Of a DNA stretch of 64,000 bases, positions 1 through 11,267 are shown one piece after another. The stretch is taken from contig NZ_CAJNBJ010000001.1 in NCBI RefSeq assembly GCF_905220995.1, positions 1,302,001 through 1,366,000 of the forward strand, written 5' to 3'. The notes under the pieces are model-generated. The model was not told the DNA's origin. It saw only the letters and a program-made list of their open reading frames with translations, and searched no databases. Source of the DNA: Nitrospira defluvii (GTDB lineage: Bacteria; Nitrospirota; Nitrospiria; Nitrospirales; Nitrospiraceae). The translations under genes and the position numbers were made by a program. Position 1 is the first letter of the stretch; each line of letters starts with the position of its first letter.

Positions 1-810
1 GATGGCCACGTGCCGATCCTGGACCCAGACCGACATCTCCTGCCCAACCTTTGCGTTACGGACGCCGGTTTTCGAGCTGACGGTCACGATGCCGAGCGAG
101 GTTTTCAGGAAGACATAGTTCGATTTCAGTTTGGAGACCGTTCCATTTAACAGCAGCTGGACGGCCGAGGTGTTGCGGGGAATCTGGTTTACCTGAAGGT
201 CGAACTGCACGTCGTGCAGGCCGCGAACGGTTCCCGCCCCGTCGACTTCGACGGTCAACGGCTGCTGGTCCGAACGGCCGGCGATTTTCGCTTCAAATAC
301 GCCGAGCGTGAAAGACCGTTCGCCGTCCGGGGTCCAGAGCGTGACGGCATGCTTGTCCGGCGTCGTGAAGTTGGGCATACCGGTGACGTAGCGGTGCACC
401 AGTTTATCGGCGCTTCTCTCGCGAATATCAACGACGCTGGTGGTGCCGTGAACATACAGCGTGATCTTGTGCGAGTTCTTGATATCGCGCAGCGTGGTTT
501 TTGAACTGAGCGAGAGCGGGCCGATCGGGGTCTGCAGGAAGATGATTCCGGGTCTGGACCGCCAGATCGAGCCGGATACTCGCACGGATGGCGAGACCGG
601 TGCCTGCGGTGCCGGTGCCTCGGGCTCAGCCGTTTCGGCAGGGACGGGTGCAGGGGGGGCCTCGCCGGATTCAGTCAGGGGCGGCGGTTCGATGAGCGGT
701 GTGGCTGTATCTGCCCAAGTCGGTGCCGCCAGACACACCAGGGACACACAGGCGCGCCATGCGAGAGAGAAACGCAGCGATCGCTGTTGGGAATGCACGA
801 AGGTAGCCAT
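1..810 (-). CDS. Secreted protein with internal beta-rich repeat (3' end outside window)
   Basis: The frame is open from the ATG at 810 to the window edge, so 270 residues are visible and the C-terminus is missing. Residues 1-33 look like a Sec signal peptide with a hydrophobic core ending in TWA. Residues 36-75 are a Pro/Ala/Glu-rich linker. Residues 80-129 and 223-270 are two copies of a beta-rich unit sharing FLxT, then SSKT, R and K at matching spacing (FLQTPIG/FLKTSLG, SSKTTLR/SSKTGVR). This suggests a duplicated OB- or SH3-like fold in the periplasm. I recognise no named family. It diverges from nothing nearby; der lies behind it on the same strand. Confidence 0.8.
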   Translation of the reverse strand, partial: MATFVHSQQRSLRFSLAWRACVSLVCLAAPTWADTATPLIEPPPLTESGEAPPAPVPAETAEPEAPAPQAPVSPSVRVSGSIWRSRPGIIFLQTPIGPLSLSSKTTLRDIKNSHKITLYVHGTTSVVDIRERSADKLVHRYVTGMPNFTTPDKHAVTLWTPDGERSFTLGVFEAKIAGRSDQQPLTVEVDGAGTVRGLHDVQFDLQVNQIPRNTSAVQLLLNGTVSKLKSNYVFLKTSLGIVTVSSKTGVRNAKVGQEMSVWVQDRHVAI

Positions 811-1053
811 AGTGTTCGTCGACCGATTCTGTGTGGAATGGTGTGACGCCGATTGAGCGGGGGAGAAACCAGTCATCCTCTTCGAATGACGAGTCCTGCC
901 GGATCGTGCGTGGCGTACAACGTCTCCTGTGCGAATAACATGCTGGTCGGTGTGAGTCAAGTTGAAAGCCTCTCGGCACGGCCGCTGAGAGGTTCGTATC
1001 GGCCCAGTGTCAGGTCTCGCGAACTGAGAGCGAGCACCCGCGCGGAGACGAAG

Positions 1054-2430
1054 TCATTTTTTGCGGACCATCAACCGAATGGGCGTGCCTGAAAAATGGT
1101 ATTCCTTGCGGATTTGGTTCTCAAGAAAACGCAGGTAGGCCGGAGTCATGTTGTCAGGGTGTCCCACAAACAGGGCAAACGCGGGAGGGCGTGTCGCAAC
1201 TTGCGTCATAAAGGCTGATTTGCTGGCCTTGGCCGGTTTGCCTTTTCGCACCGGCAACGGATGTTCTTCCAGGAGACCCTGGAAAAACTGGTTCAAGCTG
1301 CCGGTGGGAACCCGCTTGCAAAAGGACAAGTACACCTGGTCGATCAGGGCAAACAGGCCGCGCAAAAAATCCTGTCCCAGCGCGGAGATGAACAGCACCG
1401 GCGCCCAGGCGAGGAAAGGAAAGCGGCGTTCGAGGTCCTGTTTGTAGGTCTCTCGGGCGCCCACGTCGTCGGCCTTGAGGTCCCACTTGTTGACGATCAG
1501 GATGCAGGCGCGCCCCTGTTTGAGGACCAGGCCTGCGATCTTGGTGTCCTGTTCCGTGACGCCCTCTTCAGCGTCGAGCAGGAGCACCGCCACGTCTGAA
1601 CGGCCGATGGCGCGCAACGAACGGGCGACGCTGTAGCCTTCAATGCCGCGCTCCACGCGGCCTCGCCGACGGATGCCGGCGGTGTCGGTCAACACATATT
1701 GACGGTCCTTGAACGTCGCTACCGAATCCACTGGGTCTCGCGTTGTGCCGGGCACATTGCTGACGACCACCCGCGTTTCACCGAGGACCGAATTGACCAG
1801 GGTGGATTTTCCGACGTTCGGGCGTCCCACGATGGCGATCCGAGGGATCTCCGACGCGGTTTCCTCCTCGGACAGTTCCACCATGTGAGGAAACAGGTCG
1901 TCAAGCAGCTCGGCGACGCCGATCCCATGTTCGGCCGACAAGGGATAGAGCTGTTCCTGGCCTAAGCGATAGAAATCGGCGATGAGCGGATCGGCCTTCG
2001 GTGTATCCACCTTGTTGATCGCATAAAACACGGGCTTGTCCGTTCCACGCAAGGTGGCCACGACCTCTTCGTCCGGCGGAGTCAGGCCGGCTCTGGCGTC
2101 GAGGACGAGGACCAGGATGTCGGCTTCGGCAATGGCGAGTTGGGATTGTTGCCGGATCAACGACAACATGCCCTCCTGGGCCGTCGGATCAAGTCCGCCC
2201 GTGTCGACCAGTCGGAAGTGCCGGTTGCGATAGGTGGTATCCGCATAGTTGCGGTCTCTCGTCACGCCTGGGACGTCGTCGACGATGGCGGCTCTCGTTC
2301 CGAGAATGCGGTTGAAGAGCGTCGATTTGCCGACATTGGGCCGCCCGATCAGGGCGATGATGGGCAGACGACCGCCTTCAAGCGTGAAGAGTGGCGTAAC
2401 GGGACCACGAGCGGGTTTTGAGCGGGGCAT
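1054..2430 (-). CDS. der: Ribosome biogenesis GTPase Der (EngA)
   Basis: Der is a double-GTPase factor for 50S subunit assembly. Two G domains are visible in tandem. The first has GRPNVGKST, DTGG and NKVD; the second has GRPNVGKST, DTAGI and NKWD. A C-terminal KH-like domain ends in LMVRKK. The start is uncertain. ATG at 2430 gives MPRSKPARG (458 aa), close to the family length, but has no Shine-Dalgarno. An in-frame GTG at 2472 has GGAG seven bases upstream and would add 14 residues. The 5' end faces the nucleotidase gene starting at 2509, so the two promoters must overlap. Confidence 0.96.
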   Translation of the reverse strand: MPRSKPARGPVTPLFTLEGGRLPIIALIGRPNVGKSTLFNRILGTRAAIVDDVPGVTRDRNYADTTYRNRHFRLVDTGGLDPTAQEGMLSLIRQQSQLAIAEADILVLVLDARAGLTPPDEEVVATLRGTDKPVFYAINKVDTPKADPLIADFYRLGQEQLYPLSAEHGIGVAELLDDLFPHMVELSEEETASEIPRIAIVGRPNVGKSTLVNSVLGETRVVVSNVPGTTRDPVDSVATFKDRQYVLTDTAGIRRRGRVERGIEGYSVARSLRAIGRSDVAVLLLDAEEGVTEQDTKIAGLVLKQGRACILIVNKWDLKADDVGARETYKQDLERRFPFLAWAPVLFISALGQDFLRGLFALIDQVYLSFCKRVPTGSLNQFFQGLLEEHPLPVRKGKPAKASKSAFMTQVATRPPAFALFVGHPDNMTPAYLRFLENQIRKEYHFSGTPIRLMVRKK

Positions 2431-2496
2431 GGTGAGGGACGGTAACACAGAGATTTCAAGGAACACAATCACTCGTCATCTCCAACGGGTCTCCGG

Positions 2497-2502
2497 TATA
2501 CT
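2497..2502 (+). promoter_or_regulatory. -10 hexamer TATACT six bases before the yrfG-like start
   Basis: TATACT is followed by six bases and then ATG at 2509, with no Shine-Dalgarno between. A weak -35 (TCGTCA, 2473-2478) sits 18 bases upstream. This spacing would put the transcription start at or next to the ATG, giving a leaderless mRNA. It is read from sequence only. Confidence 0.5.
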
Positions 2503-2508
2503 GCGGAT

Positions 2509-3192
2509 ATGCACCACCAAGCCGGTCGGCCTCCTCAGACGCTTGATTGGACTCAGATCGACGATGTGTTGCTCGATATGGACGGCACGCTGTTGGATCG
2601 CCATTTCGACAACTTCTTCTTCGAGGAGGAGCTGCCGAGACGGTATGCCGCGAAGCATGCGCTGCCGTTTGAGGAAGCCCGGGACCGCTTGATGGGCATG
2701 TATCGTTCCGTGGAGGGAGAACTGGCCTGGACGGATTTGCACTACTGGACGGAGCGGGTGGACATCGACGTGGTGGCCATGCATCGCGAGCTCGACCATA
2801 TGATCGGCTTTCTCCCCGACGCAGAGGAGTTCCTGATGTCGTTACGGCGATTGGGGAAACGCGTCACGATTCTCACGAATGCGCATCGGGCGGGAGTCGA
2901 AGTCAAAGCCGCCAAGACAGGGCTGGACCGGCAGGTCGATCGTATCGTGGACGCCTTCGAGGTGGGATGGCTCAAGATGCGGTCTGAATATTGGCCGACC
3001 TGCCGGGAACTGGTCGGATTTGAGCCGTCACGCGCGCTCTATATTGATGACGACGAGCAGTGCCTCGCGGCGGCTGCGCAGTTCGGCATCGGCCGCATCC
3101 TTCATCGTTCGAAGTCGAGTTCGCAGGCGTCCGCGGTCCCTTCCTTGCGATTTCACTCCATCGAAACCTTTCAGTCGATTTTGCCGGGGTAG
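2509..3192 (+). CDS. yrfG: HAD-family hydrolase, GMP/IMP nucleotidase (YrfG-like)
   Basis: This 227-aa HAD phosphatase has all the expected motifs: the nucleophile DMDGT (residues 24-28), ILTNAHR (motif II), a lysine in WLKMR, and the acidic IDDDEQ near the end. The spacing, the FFFEEELPRRYA cap entry and the length match the YrfG group, which dephosphorylates GMP and IMP; the exact substrate is inferred. No Shine-Dalgarno precedes the ATG; a TATACT hexamer lies six bases before it instead. It runs head-to-head with der and tail-to-tail with the histidine kinase, with a 30-bp gap that holds no terminator I can see. Confidence 0.88.
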   Translation: MHHQAGRPPQTLDWTQIDDVLLDMDGTLLDRHFDNFFFEEELPRRYAAKHALPFEEARDRLMGMYRSVEGELAWTDLHYWTERVDIDVVAMHRELDHMIGFLPDAEEFLMSLRRLGKRVTILTNAHRAGVEVKAAKTGLDRQVDRIVDAFEVGWLKMRSEYWPTCRELVGFEPSRALYIDDDEQCLAAAAQFGIGRILHRSKSSSQASAVPSLRFHSIETFQSILPG

Positions 3193-3222
3193 GGCAGTCC
3201 CCCTGTTTCTTCGCCAGGTGTG

Positions 3223-6200
3223 TTATTTGGCCGGATCGAGTAGCTCGCGCAATTTCCTGGCTAGTTCCGTGGGGAGAAACGGTTTCTGAATGAAGCCGGT
3301 GCCCGGTTCGGCGAGGAACGTCGGCAGCACGCTTCCTTCCGCATATCCCGACATGAACAGGACCCGCAGCTCCGGCCATTGTTGGCGGAGGCGCTCGGCC
3401 AACGCCGGTCCCGTCATCTGCGGCATCACCACGTCGGTGAGCAGGATGTGGATGGGTGTCTTGGCTGCGGCCACGAGCCGCAGCGCTTCCTGTCCGCTGG
3501 AGGCTTCCAATAGGGTGTACCCGTAGTCGGACAGTGCCTGGGTGAGCAGCAGCCGCACGGCCTGTTGATCTTCCACGAGCAGGATGGTTTCCCGGCCGCA
3601 ATGCGGTCGGGAGGCGGGAGGTGGCCCAACGGCCAAGGGGGGCGCCTCGGCCGACGGAAAATAAATGTCGAACGTGGTGCCCTCGCCGGGGTTGCTGTCG
3701 GCAAAGACGAATCCCTGGCTTTGTTTGATGATGCCATAGACTGTTGCCAGCCCCAGGCCCGTTCCCTTGCCCTCTTCCTTGGTCGTAAAGAACGGCTCGA
3801 AGATATGCGACAGGGTGGCGCGGTCCATGCCCGTTCCAGAGTCGCGGACCGACAGGTGTGTGTAGCTCCCCGGGAGCAGGGCCGGATGTGGCACCGGCGT
3901 CTCCTCGGTAATGAGCAGGATGCGCGTGCTCAGCGTGAGGGTCCCTCCGTGAGGCATCGCGTCCTTGGCATTGACCGCCAGATTCAAGATCACTTGATCG
4001 ATCTGCCCACGGTCTGCGCGGATGATGCATGGTTGCGGTGTGAGATCCCGGATGAGGACGATATCCTCACCGATCAGCCGCTCGATCATCGAACTGATCG
4101 ACGACAACGCCTCGTTCACATCGAAGACTTGGAAGGTCAGGACCTGTCTCCGGCTGAAGGCGAGCAGTTGTTTGGTGAGCGCGGCCGCCCGCTGTCCGGC
4201 GGTCAGGATCTCCGTCAGCGAGCGATGCAGCGGATCTTCGGCCCGTACCTGTTCCAGAGCGAGGGTGGCACACCCGTTGATGACCGTCAGCAGATTGTTG
4301 AAGTCGTGGGCGACACCGCCGGCCAGCCGGCCGATGCCCTCCATCTTGTGGGCTTGCCGGAGCTGCTCCTCCAGTTGTTTGTGTTGCGTGACATCGATGA
4401 AGAAGCCGATAGACCCTGTCGTCTGACCACCGGGGCCCTGGAGCAGCGTCCCCCACATGTTGACGTCGATGACGGTGCCGTCCTTGCGCTTCCGGCGCAG
4501 TTCCAGGCCCCGTGGCGCGCCTCCGCTCATGACCGAGGCCCACAATGCATCGGACTCCCCCTCCTGCCCGGATGGTACGTACGGAAGTTCCTGTCCGATG
4601 ACCTCTTCCCTGGTCCAGCCGAACAGGGAGGTGGCGGCTGCATTCCAGGTCGTGACATGTCCGGCCTGGTCCAATTCGATCATGGCCAGCGGGGATTCTT
4701 CGATGATCGTCTGCAGGTGGGCGGTCATGCGGCGTAGTTCACCGGTGCGCTCACGAACATGTTGCTCGAGCGCTTCTTGGGCCTGTCGGCGGTCGGCGGC
4801 TTCCAGCGTCAGGGTGGCCATGGCCGCCAGTGATGCGGCGAAGGCCTCTTCCTCGCTGGTCCAGGTTTTGGGCGGGCCGATATGTTCGAGGCACAAGACC
4901 CCGACCACGCGCCCATGCCGGCGAATCGGAGCATCCAGCATCGCCACGATGCCGAGCGGGGCCAGGTAGGATGCAGTGAGTTCGCTGGTGCGGGGATCGG
5001 TCTGGGCCGCATGGGCGGCCAGGGAATAGGGTTCGGTTTCCAGGGCTCGAAGGTATGCCGGGTATTGTGTGGTGGACAGGGTGGCTCCACGCAGGTGGCG
5101 TGTGGGGGTGGCTTCGAACAGGTCTTGTAGGATCAGCGTGGTTTGGGTCTCGTCGAAGAGCCAGATGCTTGCCCGCTCGACGGCGAATGTGGCTGCGGCA
5201 TGCTCGGTCATCACAGGAAAGGCCTGTTGAGGATGTCCGCTATGAATGGCCGGATCTTCGGCCAGTTTGTGGAGGACCGATTGCTGCGTCGCGAGTTGTC
5301 CCAGGCGCTGTTGCTCGATCTCTTGTCGCTGCTTCTGGTCCGTGATGTCTTCTGAGATTCCCAGGAGATACCGTGGCACGCCGGTGTGATCGTAGAGGGG
5401 AAGTTTTTTGGTATGGAGCCAACGCAACCCGTGGTCCTTTGTCTGAATCGGTTCGGCTGGAATGTCCAGCAGGGTCCCGCCGGTCAGGACCTCACGATCC
5501 CGTGCAGTGAAAAACTCCGCCTGTTCGCGGGGGAAGAAATCATAATCGTTCTTTCCCAGCAGCGCCTCCCGCGGAATGCCGATCAGCTGTTCCCCGGCCT
5601 TGTTGAACTGGACGAAGCGCAACTCCCGCGCGTCTTTAAGAAACACCATGTGGGGAATGTGTTCGACGATCGACTCCAGAAGTTGGCGCGTATGGGTCAG
5701 CGCGTCTTCCATGCCTTTGCGGTCGGTCACGTTTTCGCAGACGATGACGATGTCGACCCGGCCGTCTGGGTTCCGGACGGCTCGAGCGGCTTCTCGCACC
5801 CAAAGATGGCTGCCGTCTTTCCTGATTTTCCGGAACTCCCAGCGAAGCACGTTACCCGGATGGGCGAGACAATCATCGAAATGCTGCTGCATTCTGGCTT
5901 GATCGTCCGCATGGACGATCAGGGACACGGGCTGACCGATCAAAGTGTCCGCATCATACCCAAGTTCGGCGGCAGCGGTGGCGTTGACCGTGAGGAGTGT
6001 GCCTTTCGCGTCGACGGTCAGCAACATTTCTGGGCTGCTCTCATACAACGCCCGGTAGCGTTCCTGGCTGAAGCGCAACGCTTCCTCGGCCTGTTTGCGT
6101 GAAGAGATGTCACGCATCACGGCTTGGAACCCGATGACCTCCTGGTCGCGCAGCAAGAGCTGCACGTTCTGGCCAACCCACAGCGTCTGGCGGTTTCGGG

Positions 6201-7167
6201 TCACCAGCGGGAATTCGTAGTAGGTGCTGGGAATCTTTCTGAGAAACTGGCGGATGTAAAAATGCTCGGTGGTACGGCGGTAGTGCGGATGCACCAGGTC
6301 CAGCGCACGGTGCCCGAGCATTTCTGTCTCGTGATACCCCAGCAGGCGGATCACGGCGGGATTGATGAACGTGAACCGGCCGCTCCGGTCGGTGCGGTAA
6401 ATGATGTCCTGTGCGTACTCCATGATGAAACGATAGTGTTCGGAGTGGACATTCAGGAGTAGCGCGGTCTGTTCCCCTTCCTCCAATTGCGAGGCGAGTT
6501 GATCCACGAGTTGTGCGTTGTGGTATTTCAGCCGGAGAGTTTCGAGCACGGTGTTCGAGGTTCGGGAGGCGGTATAGATCATGAGCAAGGAGAACAACAA
6601 GGTGCAGACCGCCATGGGCAGGGCCTGCGCATGATTGAGAAAGAGAAAACGCAGAATGAGCGGCGTCAGGGTCGGAAGGGCAAACGAGAGAAATGCATCG
6701 AAGCGCGCCGACAGCGTGGAGGAGGCACCGGCCGAAACCCCTGCCAGCACGAAGGCCAGAAATACCTGGTGGGTGGGAGATGATTCCGGAAACAGGATCA
6801 GCGCCGACGCGCCCCATCCGACTCCGGCCAAGGTGGTGCCGGTCAGAAATGCCCGGTGCCAGCGTCGGTTCGTGGTCGCGGTCGGCCTGGTAGCCCTGAA
6901 TGATCTCGCCAGTAGGTAGCGACCGGTCGCGAGGATGACATGATAGGTCAGCCACGCCAGGAGCTGGTTGTGGGGCAGCACGTTCCAGTTGACGACCACC
7001 AGCGCGAATGCACAGCCGAGTCCGGCCGCAAGGGCCGCCGGCATGCTCTCGTAGAGCAGCGTGACCCGCTGCCACATCAGGTTGGCGTCCATGGCTGCAT
7101 CGATGGGTTGCGGGATGGCGGACGTGGAAGAAGGTCGGTCGCCGGGAACTGGTTGCGAGGAAGCCAT
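3223..7167 (-). CDS. Membrane hybrid sensor histidine kinase (PAS x4, GAF, HisKA, HATPase, receiver)
   Basis: This is a 1314-aa signalling kinase. Residues about 30-200 hold roughly six transmembrane helices. Then come PAS domains at about 245-370, 375-495 and 500-620, a GAF domain at about 640-800 and a fourth PAS at about 830-940. The HisKA phosphoacceptor motif VAHDFNN has its His near residue 954. The HATPase has the N box ([11 protein letters not shown]), DSGTGM and [10 protein letters not shown]-terminal receiver has its Asp in LLTDVVMP near residue 1245 and KPF. The ATG at 7167 is preferred over GTG at 7176 because GGGAG lies eight bases before it. No separate response regulator adjoins it. 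Confidence 0.95.
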   Translation of the reverse strand: MASSQPVPGDRPSSTSAIPQPIDAAMDANLMWQRVTLLYESMPAALAAGLGCAFALVVVNWNVLPHNQLLAWLTYHVILATGRYLLARSFRATRPTATTNRRWHRAFLTGTTLAGVGWGASALILFPESSPTHQVFLAFVLAGVSAGASSTLSARFDAFLSFALPTLTPLILRFLFLNHAQALPMAVCTLLFSLLMIYTASRTSNTVLETLRLKYHNAQLVDQLASQLEEGEQTALLLNVHSEHYRFIMEYAQDIIYRTDRSGRFTFINPAVIRLLGYHETEMLGHRALDLVHPHYRRTTEHFYIRQFLRKIPSTYYEFPLVTRNRQTLWVGQNVQLLLRDQEVIGFQAVMRDISSRKQAEEALRFSQERYRALYESSPEMLLTVDAKGTLLTVNATAAAELGYDADTLIGQPVSLIVHADDQARMQQHFDDCLAHPGNVLRWEFRKIRKDGSHLWVREAARAVRNPDGRVDIVIVCENVTDRKGMEDALTHTRQLLESIVEHIPHMVFLKDARELRFVQFNKAGEQLIGIPREALLGKNDYDFFPREQAEFFTARDREVLTGGTLLDIPAEPIQTKDHGLRWLHTKKLPLYDHTGVPRYLLGISEDITDQKQRQEIEQQRLGQLATQQSVLHKLAEDPAIHSGHPQQAFPVMTEHAAATFAVERASIWLFDETQTTLILQDLFEATPTRHLRGATLSTTQYPAYLRALETEPYSLAAHAAQTDPRTSELTASYLAPLGIVAMLDAPIRRHGRVVGVLCLEHIGPPKTWTSEEEAFAASLAAMATLTLEAADRRQAQEALEQHVRERTGELRRMTAHLQTIIEESPLAMIELDQAGHVTTWNAAATSLFGWTREEVIGQELPYVPSGQEGESDALWASVMSGGAPRGLELRRKRKDGTVIDVNMWGTLLQGPGGQTTGSIGFFIDVTQHKQLEEQLRQAHKMEGIGRLAGGVAHDFNNLLTVINGCATLALEQVRAEDPLHRSLTEILTAGQRAAALTKQLLAFSRRQVLTFQVFDVNEALSSISSMIERLIGEDIVLIRDLTPQPCIIRADRGQIDQVILNLAVNAKDAMPHGGTLTLSTRILLITEETPVPHPALLPGSYTHLSVRDSGTGMDRATLSHIFEPFFTTKEEGKGTGLGLATVYGIIKQSQGFVFADSNPGEGTTFDIYFPSAEAPPLAVGPPPASRPHCGRETILLVEDQQAVRLLLTQALSDYGYTLLEASSGQEALRLVAAAKTPIHILLTDVVMPQMTGPALAERLRQQWPELRVLFMSGYAEGSVLPTFLAEPGTGFIQKPFLPTELARKLRELLDPAK

Positions 7168-7224
7168 CGGGATCACTCCCGCTTTGGGGACGGACGACTG
7201 CGAGGCACGTGCGTCATAGGCTGC

Positions 7225-7253
7225 AGTCTACAAAATTGCCGTGAGGGATACAA
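7225..7253 (-). promoter_or_regulatory. Candidate sigma-70 promoter of the hybrid kinase
   Basis: On the minus strand TTGTAT (7253-7248) is separated by 17 bases from TAGACT (7230-7225), about 58 bases before the kinase ATG. Each hexamer matches consensus at only about four positions. Confidence 0.4.
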
Positions 7254-7290
7254 TTTGCGAGATCTCGTTGGTTCCACTTAAGTGATGGTG

Positions 7291-8031
7291 CTAGGAGCTG
7301 GCGATGCCACGGTAAAGCTCGCCGCCGATTCTGGGCACGCCGGGCAGGACGTCTCGATCGAGCTGTTCGATCCGCAAGCCCGCCTCGATCACCAACCGGT
7401 CGATTGGCCGGTTAAGATTGCATCCGCAGGCCAGGTGACGTTGCAGTGGATTGAGACGATCCTGCCAGCGGGCGGTTGCAGGATCGTCGCTCCGGCCGTG
7501 TTCCAGAAACAGGAACCGTCCGTTTGGCTTGAGGACCCGCCGAACTTCGCGCAACGATCGCAGCGGATCCGGGATCGTGCAGAGCGTGAAGGTGCTGACT
7601 GCGCAGTCGAACGTGCGATCGTCGTACGGCAGCTCCTCTGCGGTCACATGCTGGAGATGGACCGGAAATGGGGCGCTCGCGACTCGCTGCGCCACACGAT
7701 CGGGAAGGAGCGGGGCGGGGTCGACCGCATACAAGGCGGTGACGGTTCGAGGGTAATGCGGCAGGTTCAGTCCGGTTCCAAAGCCGATCTCCACCACGTT
7801 GCCATGCGCAGCGACAAGCAGACGGCGACGCTCGGTTTGGAAACGCTCTCCCCGGAGCACCCAATCCATGAGTCGAGGGAAGATGTAGGTCGCGTACATG
7901 GCGTGGGCGGATCCCGGCGATGGATGAGGGAGCCTGTCGTGTGTCGCTGTCTTCTCCGCATTTGACCAGGAGTCGGACCGGGGATCAAGAGGCCGGGATG
8001 TGCTCTGCGATACTGCGCTGGCCGGACTCAT
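7291..8031 (-). CDS. Class I SAM-dependent methyltransferase
   Basis: This 246-aa protein has a Rossmann methyltransferase core. Motif I is [12 protein letters not shown] (about residues 82-93), followed by the acidic [28 protein letters not shown] (shortened here to the core DCAVS) and [20 protein letters not shown]. This layout is typical of the methyltransferase type 11 / METTL7-like group acting on small molecules or lipids; the substrate cannot be read. About 45 N-terminal residues are polar and probably disordered. It runs divergently from leuS with starts 85 bases apart. Confidence 0.85.
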   Translation of the reverse strand: MSPASAVSQSTSRPLDPRSDSWSNAEKTATHDRLPHPSPGSAHAMYATYIFPRLMDWVLRGERFQTERRRLLVAAHGNVVEIGFGTGLNLPHYPRTVTALYAVDPAPLLPDRVAQRVASAPFPVHLQHVTAEELPYDDRTFDCAVSTFTLCTIPDPLRSLREVRRVLKPNGRFLFLEHGRSDDPATARWQDRLNPLQRHLACGCNLNRPIDRLVIEAGLRIEQLDRDVLPGVPRIGGELYRGIASS

Positions 8032-8115
8032 CCTTGTCGCTCCGTGCCGCGTATGCTAGAGTCGTCCGTTCTCTCGCCGAGTGCGAATGGGCGCCTCGCA
8101 TGTGATGTGAGTAGG

Positions 8116-10551
8116 ATGAGTAAATCGTACGATCACCAGGCTCTTGAGTCGAAATGGCAGGCCTATTGGGAGACGCATCGTCCGTTTCGAGCGTCGGATG
8201 ATCCCTCGAAGCCGAAGTTTTATTGTCTCGATATGTTCCCCTATCCCTCCGGGTCCGGCCTGCATGTCGGGCATTTGGAGGGGTATACCGCCACGGACAT
8301 TGTGTCCCGGTATAAGCGGATGCGCGGGTTTAACGTCTTGCACCCCATGGGCTGGGATGCATTCGGGCTGCCGGCCGAGCAGTATGCCGTGAAAACCGGG
8401 GTTCATCCCGCCATCACCACGGCGCAAAATATTGCAACCTTCAAGCGACAAATGAAGCGCGCGGGTCTCTCCTATGACTGGGAGCGTGAGCTCAGCACCA
8501 CCGACCAGGATTACTATCGTTGGACCCAGTGGATTTTTCTCCGGCTGTTCGAGCGGGGGCTGGCCTACGTGGCCGAGGTTCCGGTCAATTGGTGCCCGGC
8601 ATTGGGAACGGTGCTGGCCAACGAGGAAATCGTCGACGGGAAAAGCGAAGTCGGCGGATTCGATGTCATCCGCAAGCCGATGCGGCAATGGGTCCTGAAA
8701 ATCACCGCCTACGCGGAGCGGTTGTTGGAAGATCTGAGTCTCGTGGAGTGGCCGGCCAGTACGCTGGAGATGCAAAAGAATTGGATCGGACGCTCCATCG
8801 GGGCCGAGGTCGATTTTGCGCTTGCCGACGCGCCGGGAAATCTTCGCGTCTTTACCACCCGCCCCGATACGCTCTTCGGTGCCACCTATATGGTCCTGGC
8901 CCCCGAACATCCGCTGGTCGATGTGGTGACGACTCCCTCGCAACGGGCGCAGGTGATGGACTATCGCGAAGCCGCCGCCCGGAAGAGCGACCTGCAGCGC
9001 CAGGAATTGGAGAAGGTCAAGAGCGGCGTCTTCACCGGCGGCTATGCGATCAATCCCGTCAATCAGGAGCGGCTGCCGATTTGGATCGCCGACTACGTAT
9101 TGATGAGTTATGGCACCGGGGCCATTATGGCCGTGCCGGCCCACGATGAACGCGATTGGGCCTTTGCCACGCAGTACCACCTTCCGATTCGCGAGGTGAT
9201 TCAGGGCGGGCAGATCGACAAGTCCGCCTTCGTCGACACGGATCGCGGCCGGGTCATCAATTCGACCACCCCGGACGGGTCTTGTTCGCTCAACGGGTTG
9301 TTACCCAGCGACGCGATCCCAAAAATGACCGCCTGGCTCGAAACTGCGGGGAAGGGCAAGAAGACCATCAACTACAAACTCCGGGATTGGCTGTTTGCCC
9401 GGCAACGGTATTGGGGCGAGCCCTTTCCGATCGTGTGGGTCGATGGAGAGCCGCGACCATTGCCGGAGGAGCAGTTGCCGCTGCCCTTGCCCGAGACCAA
9501 GAACTTCAAGCCGTCCGGAAGCGGCGAGAGCCCCTTGGCCAATCTGGAGGAATGGTTGAATGCGACGGACCCCGCGACCGGCAAACCGGCGCGGCGCGAG
9601 ACGAATACCATGCCGCAGTGGGCGGGTTCCTGCTGGTATTACCTGCGGTTCATCGATCCGAAGAATTCCCGGCAGATGGTCGATCCGGCGAAGGAGCGAT
9701 ACTGGATGCCGGTGGACCTGTACATCGGCGGCAGCGAACATGCGGTGTTGCATCTGCTCTACAGCCGGTTCTGGCACAAAGTGCTGTTCGATGCGGGAGT
9801 GGTCAGTACTCCGGAACCGTTCAAGAAGCTGGTGCATCAGGGCATTGTGTTGGGGGAAGACAATCAGAAGATGTCGAAATCGCGCGGCAACGTGGTGAAC
9901 CCGGACGACATGATCGACCAGTTCGGTGCCGATGCGGTGCGATTGTATGAAATGTTCATGGGGCCGTTGGAATCCATGAAGCCGTGGAGCACGCGCGGCG
10001 TCGAAGGCATTACACGATTCCTGGATCGTGTCTGGCGCTTGATGATCGGCGAGGATGGTGCGTTGAGCGCGGCAGTGACAGGGGCGGCACCGACGCCCGA
10101 GCAGCAGCGGCTGCTGCACTACACGATCAAGAAAGTCACCGACGATATCGACGGGCTGCGATTCAACACCGCTATTTCGCAGATGATGGTGTTTACGAAC
10201 GAGATGACCAAGCTGGAGCAGCGACCTCGACAGCTGCTGGAACCCTTTGTTCTGCTGCTGTCGCCCTTCGCGCCCCACCTCAGCGAGGAACTCTGGGAGC
10301 GTCTCGGGCATGCCCCCAGCGCCGGTCAGCAGTCCTGGCCGGAGTTCGATCCGGCCCTGGTCGTCAGCGACCGCTGGACGATTCCGATTCAGGTGAACGG
10401 CAAACTCCGCGGCAAGCTGGAGGTGGATGCCGGCACGTCCCGCGATCAGCTGGAGCCCATGGCCAAGCAGGAAGTTGCTGAGTGGCTGCAAGGGAAGGAG
10501 CCGAAGAAGGTGATCTACGTCGAGAAGAAGTTGATGAATTTCGTGGTGTGA
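8116..10551 (+). CDS. leuS: Leucyl-tRNA synthetase
   Basis: This class I synthetase charges tRNA-Leu. The HIGH signature is present as HVGH in [12 protein letters not shown], and the catalytic KMSKS loop as [13 protein letters not shown]. The CP1 editing domain has [12 protein letters not shown] and the Asp-bearing [15 protein letters not shown]. The C-terminal anticodon-binding helices end in [15 protein letters not shown]. Start ATG at 8116 (MSKSYDHQ, 811 aa) fits the family; an in-frame ATG at 8044 would add 24 unconserved residues. It leads an apparent operon with lptE (1-bp gap) and holA. Confidence 0.97.
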   Translation: MSKSYDHQALESKWQAYWETHRPFRASDDPSKPKFYCLDMFPYPSGSGLHVGHLEGYTATDIVSRYKRMRGFNVLHPMGWDAFGLPAEQYAVKTGVHPAITTAQNIATFKRQMKRAGLSYDWERELSTTDQDYYRWTQWIFLRLFERGLAYVAEVPVNWCPALGTVLANEEIVDGKSEVGGFDVIRKPMRQWVLKITAYAERLLEDLSLVEWPASTLEMQKNWIGRSIGAEVDFALADAPGNLRVFTTRPDTLFGATYMVLAPEHPLVDVVTTPSQRAQVMDYREAAARKSDLQRQELEKVKSGVFTGGYAINPVNQERLPIWIADYVLMSYGTGAIMAVPAHDERDWAFATQYHLPIREVIQGGQIDKSAFVDTDRGRVINSTTPDGSCSLNGLLPSDAIPKMTAWLETAGKGKKTINYKLRDWLFARQRYWGEPFPIVWVDGEPRPLPEEQLPLPLPETKNFKPSGSGESPLANLEEWLNATDPATGKPARRETNTMPQWAGSCWYYLRFIDPKNSRQMVDPAKERYWMPVDLYIGGSEHAVLHLLYSRFWHKVLFDAGVVSTPEPFKKLVHQGIVLGEDNQKMSKSRGNVVNPDDMIDQFGADAVRLYEMFMGPLESMKPWSTRGVEGITRFLDRVWRLMIGEDGALSAAVTGAAPTPEQQRLLHYTIKKVTDDIDGLRFNTAISQMMVFTNEMTKLEQRPRQLLEPFVLLLSPFAPHLSEELWERLGHAPSAGQQSWPEFDPALVVSDRWTIPIQVNGKLRGKLEVDAGTSRDQLEPMAKQEVAEWLQGKEPKKVIYVEKKLMNFVV

Positions 10552-10552
10552 A

Positions 10553-11245
10553 ATGGTTCGTCTGGACACAGGGAACAGAGATCATGGGTGCCTGCGTGGC
10601 TCGGCCGTTCCCGGGTATGTGTTCCGTGCGACCGGTGTCGTGACCCTGAGCCTGTTGCTCAGTGCGTGCGGCTATCAGTTTCGAGTGCAAGGCGCCGGTC
10701 CGACGGTCGGCGGGGCGGCGGAGCAGACGACCAAGCGGACACAGACTCCACGGTTGGCCATTCTTCCCATCTCCAATACGACGTATGAGCCGAATTTCGA
10801 GATCAAACTCGCCAACTATCTGCGCCGGGAATTTTCGGCGGGGGCGGGGGCGGAAATTGTCGGCCCTTCGGCCGGAGCCGACTTGTTCTTGTCCGGGCAA
10901 ATCATGCAAATCCTCCTGCCGACGCTAAGTTTTGATCAGACTACGACCTTTGAAAGCCGTGTGGAAATGCTGGTGAGTGTGAAGATCGAGGAGGCGAAGA
11001 CCAAGCGAGTCGTCTGGTCGCAGGTCGCCAAAGGCACCTCGGAGTTTTTTCTCACCCAGGACCTGCAATTCAATCGGGTTCTGCAAAATCGCGCGCTTGA
11101 GCAGGCAGGGCGGTTTGTCGCGGAAGATCTCGCGTCACGCTTTTTGCTGTTTCTGGATGCGGGTGAGTTAGACAAGGTGCTGAAGCGCTCGGTGAAGGCG
11201 GAGGCTGGCCAGGGTGTCCAGCCACGGCCCGAGGCGGCGCGATAG
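10553..11245 (+). CDS. lptE: LPS-assembly lipoprotein LptE
   Basis: This 230-aa lipoprotein matches the LptE family, which plugs the LptD barrel in the outer membrane for lipopolysaccharide export. Residues 28-39 form a signal peptide with lipobox LLSAC (Cys39), followed at once by the family-typical GYQFR. The core has LAILPISNTTYEPNFE, LANYLRREF and a Val-rich strand region. The ATG lies one base after the leuS stop. The order leuS-lptE-holA is a common conserved arrangement in diderm bacteria and supports the call. The C-terminal 30 residues are charged and poorly conserved. Confidence 0.9.
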   Translation: MVRLDTGNRDHGCLRGSAVPGYVFRATGVVTLSLLLSACGYQFRVQGAGPTVGGAAEQTTKRTQTPRLAILPISNTTYEPNFEIKLANYLRREFSAGAGAEIVGPSAGADLFLSGQIMQILLPTLSFDQTTTFESRVEMLVSVKIEEAKTKRVVWSQVAKGTSEFFLTQDLQFNRVLQNRALEQAGRFVAEDLASRFLLFLDAGELDKVLKRSVKAEAGQGVQPRPEAAR

Positions 11246-11267
11246 GGGGACGGAAAGGCTGTCGCGG

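Noticed and set aside
3565-4737. Plus-strand frame of 390 codons
   Set aside because: It is antisense to the HATPase and receiver part of the kinase and has no domain.
8056-10569. Two minus-strand frames (374 and 422 codons) under leuS
   Set aside because: They are antisense shadows of leuS without family features.
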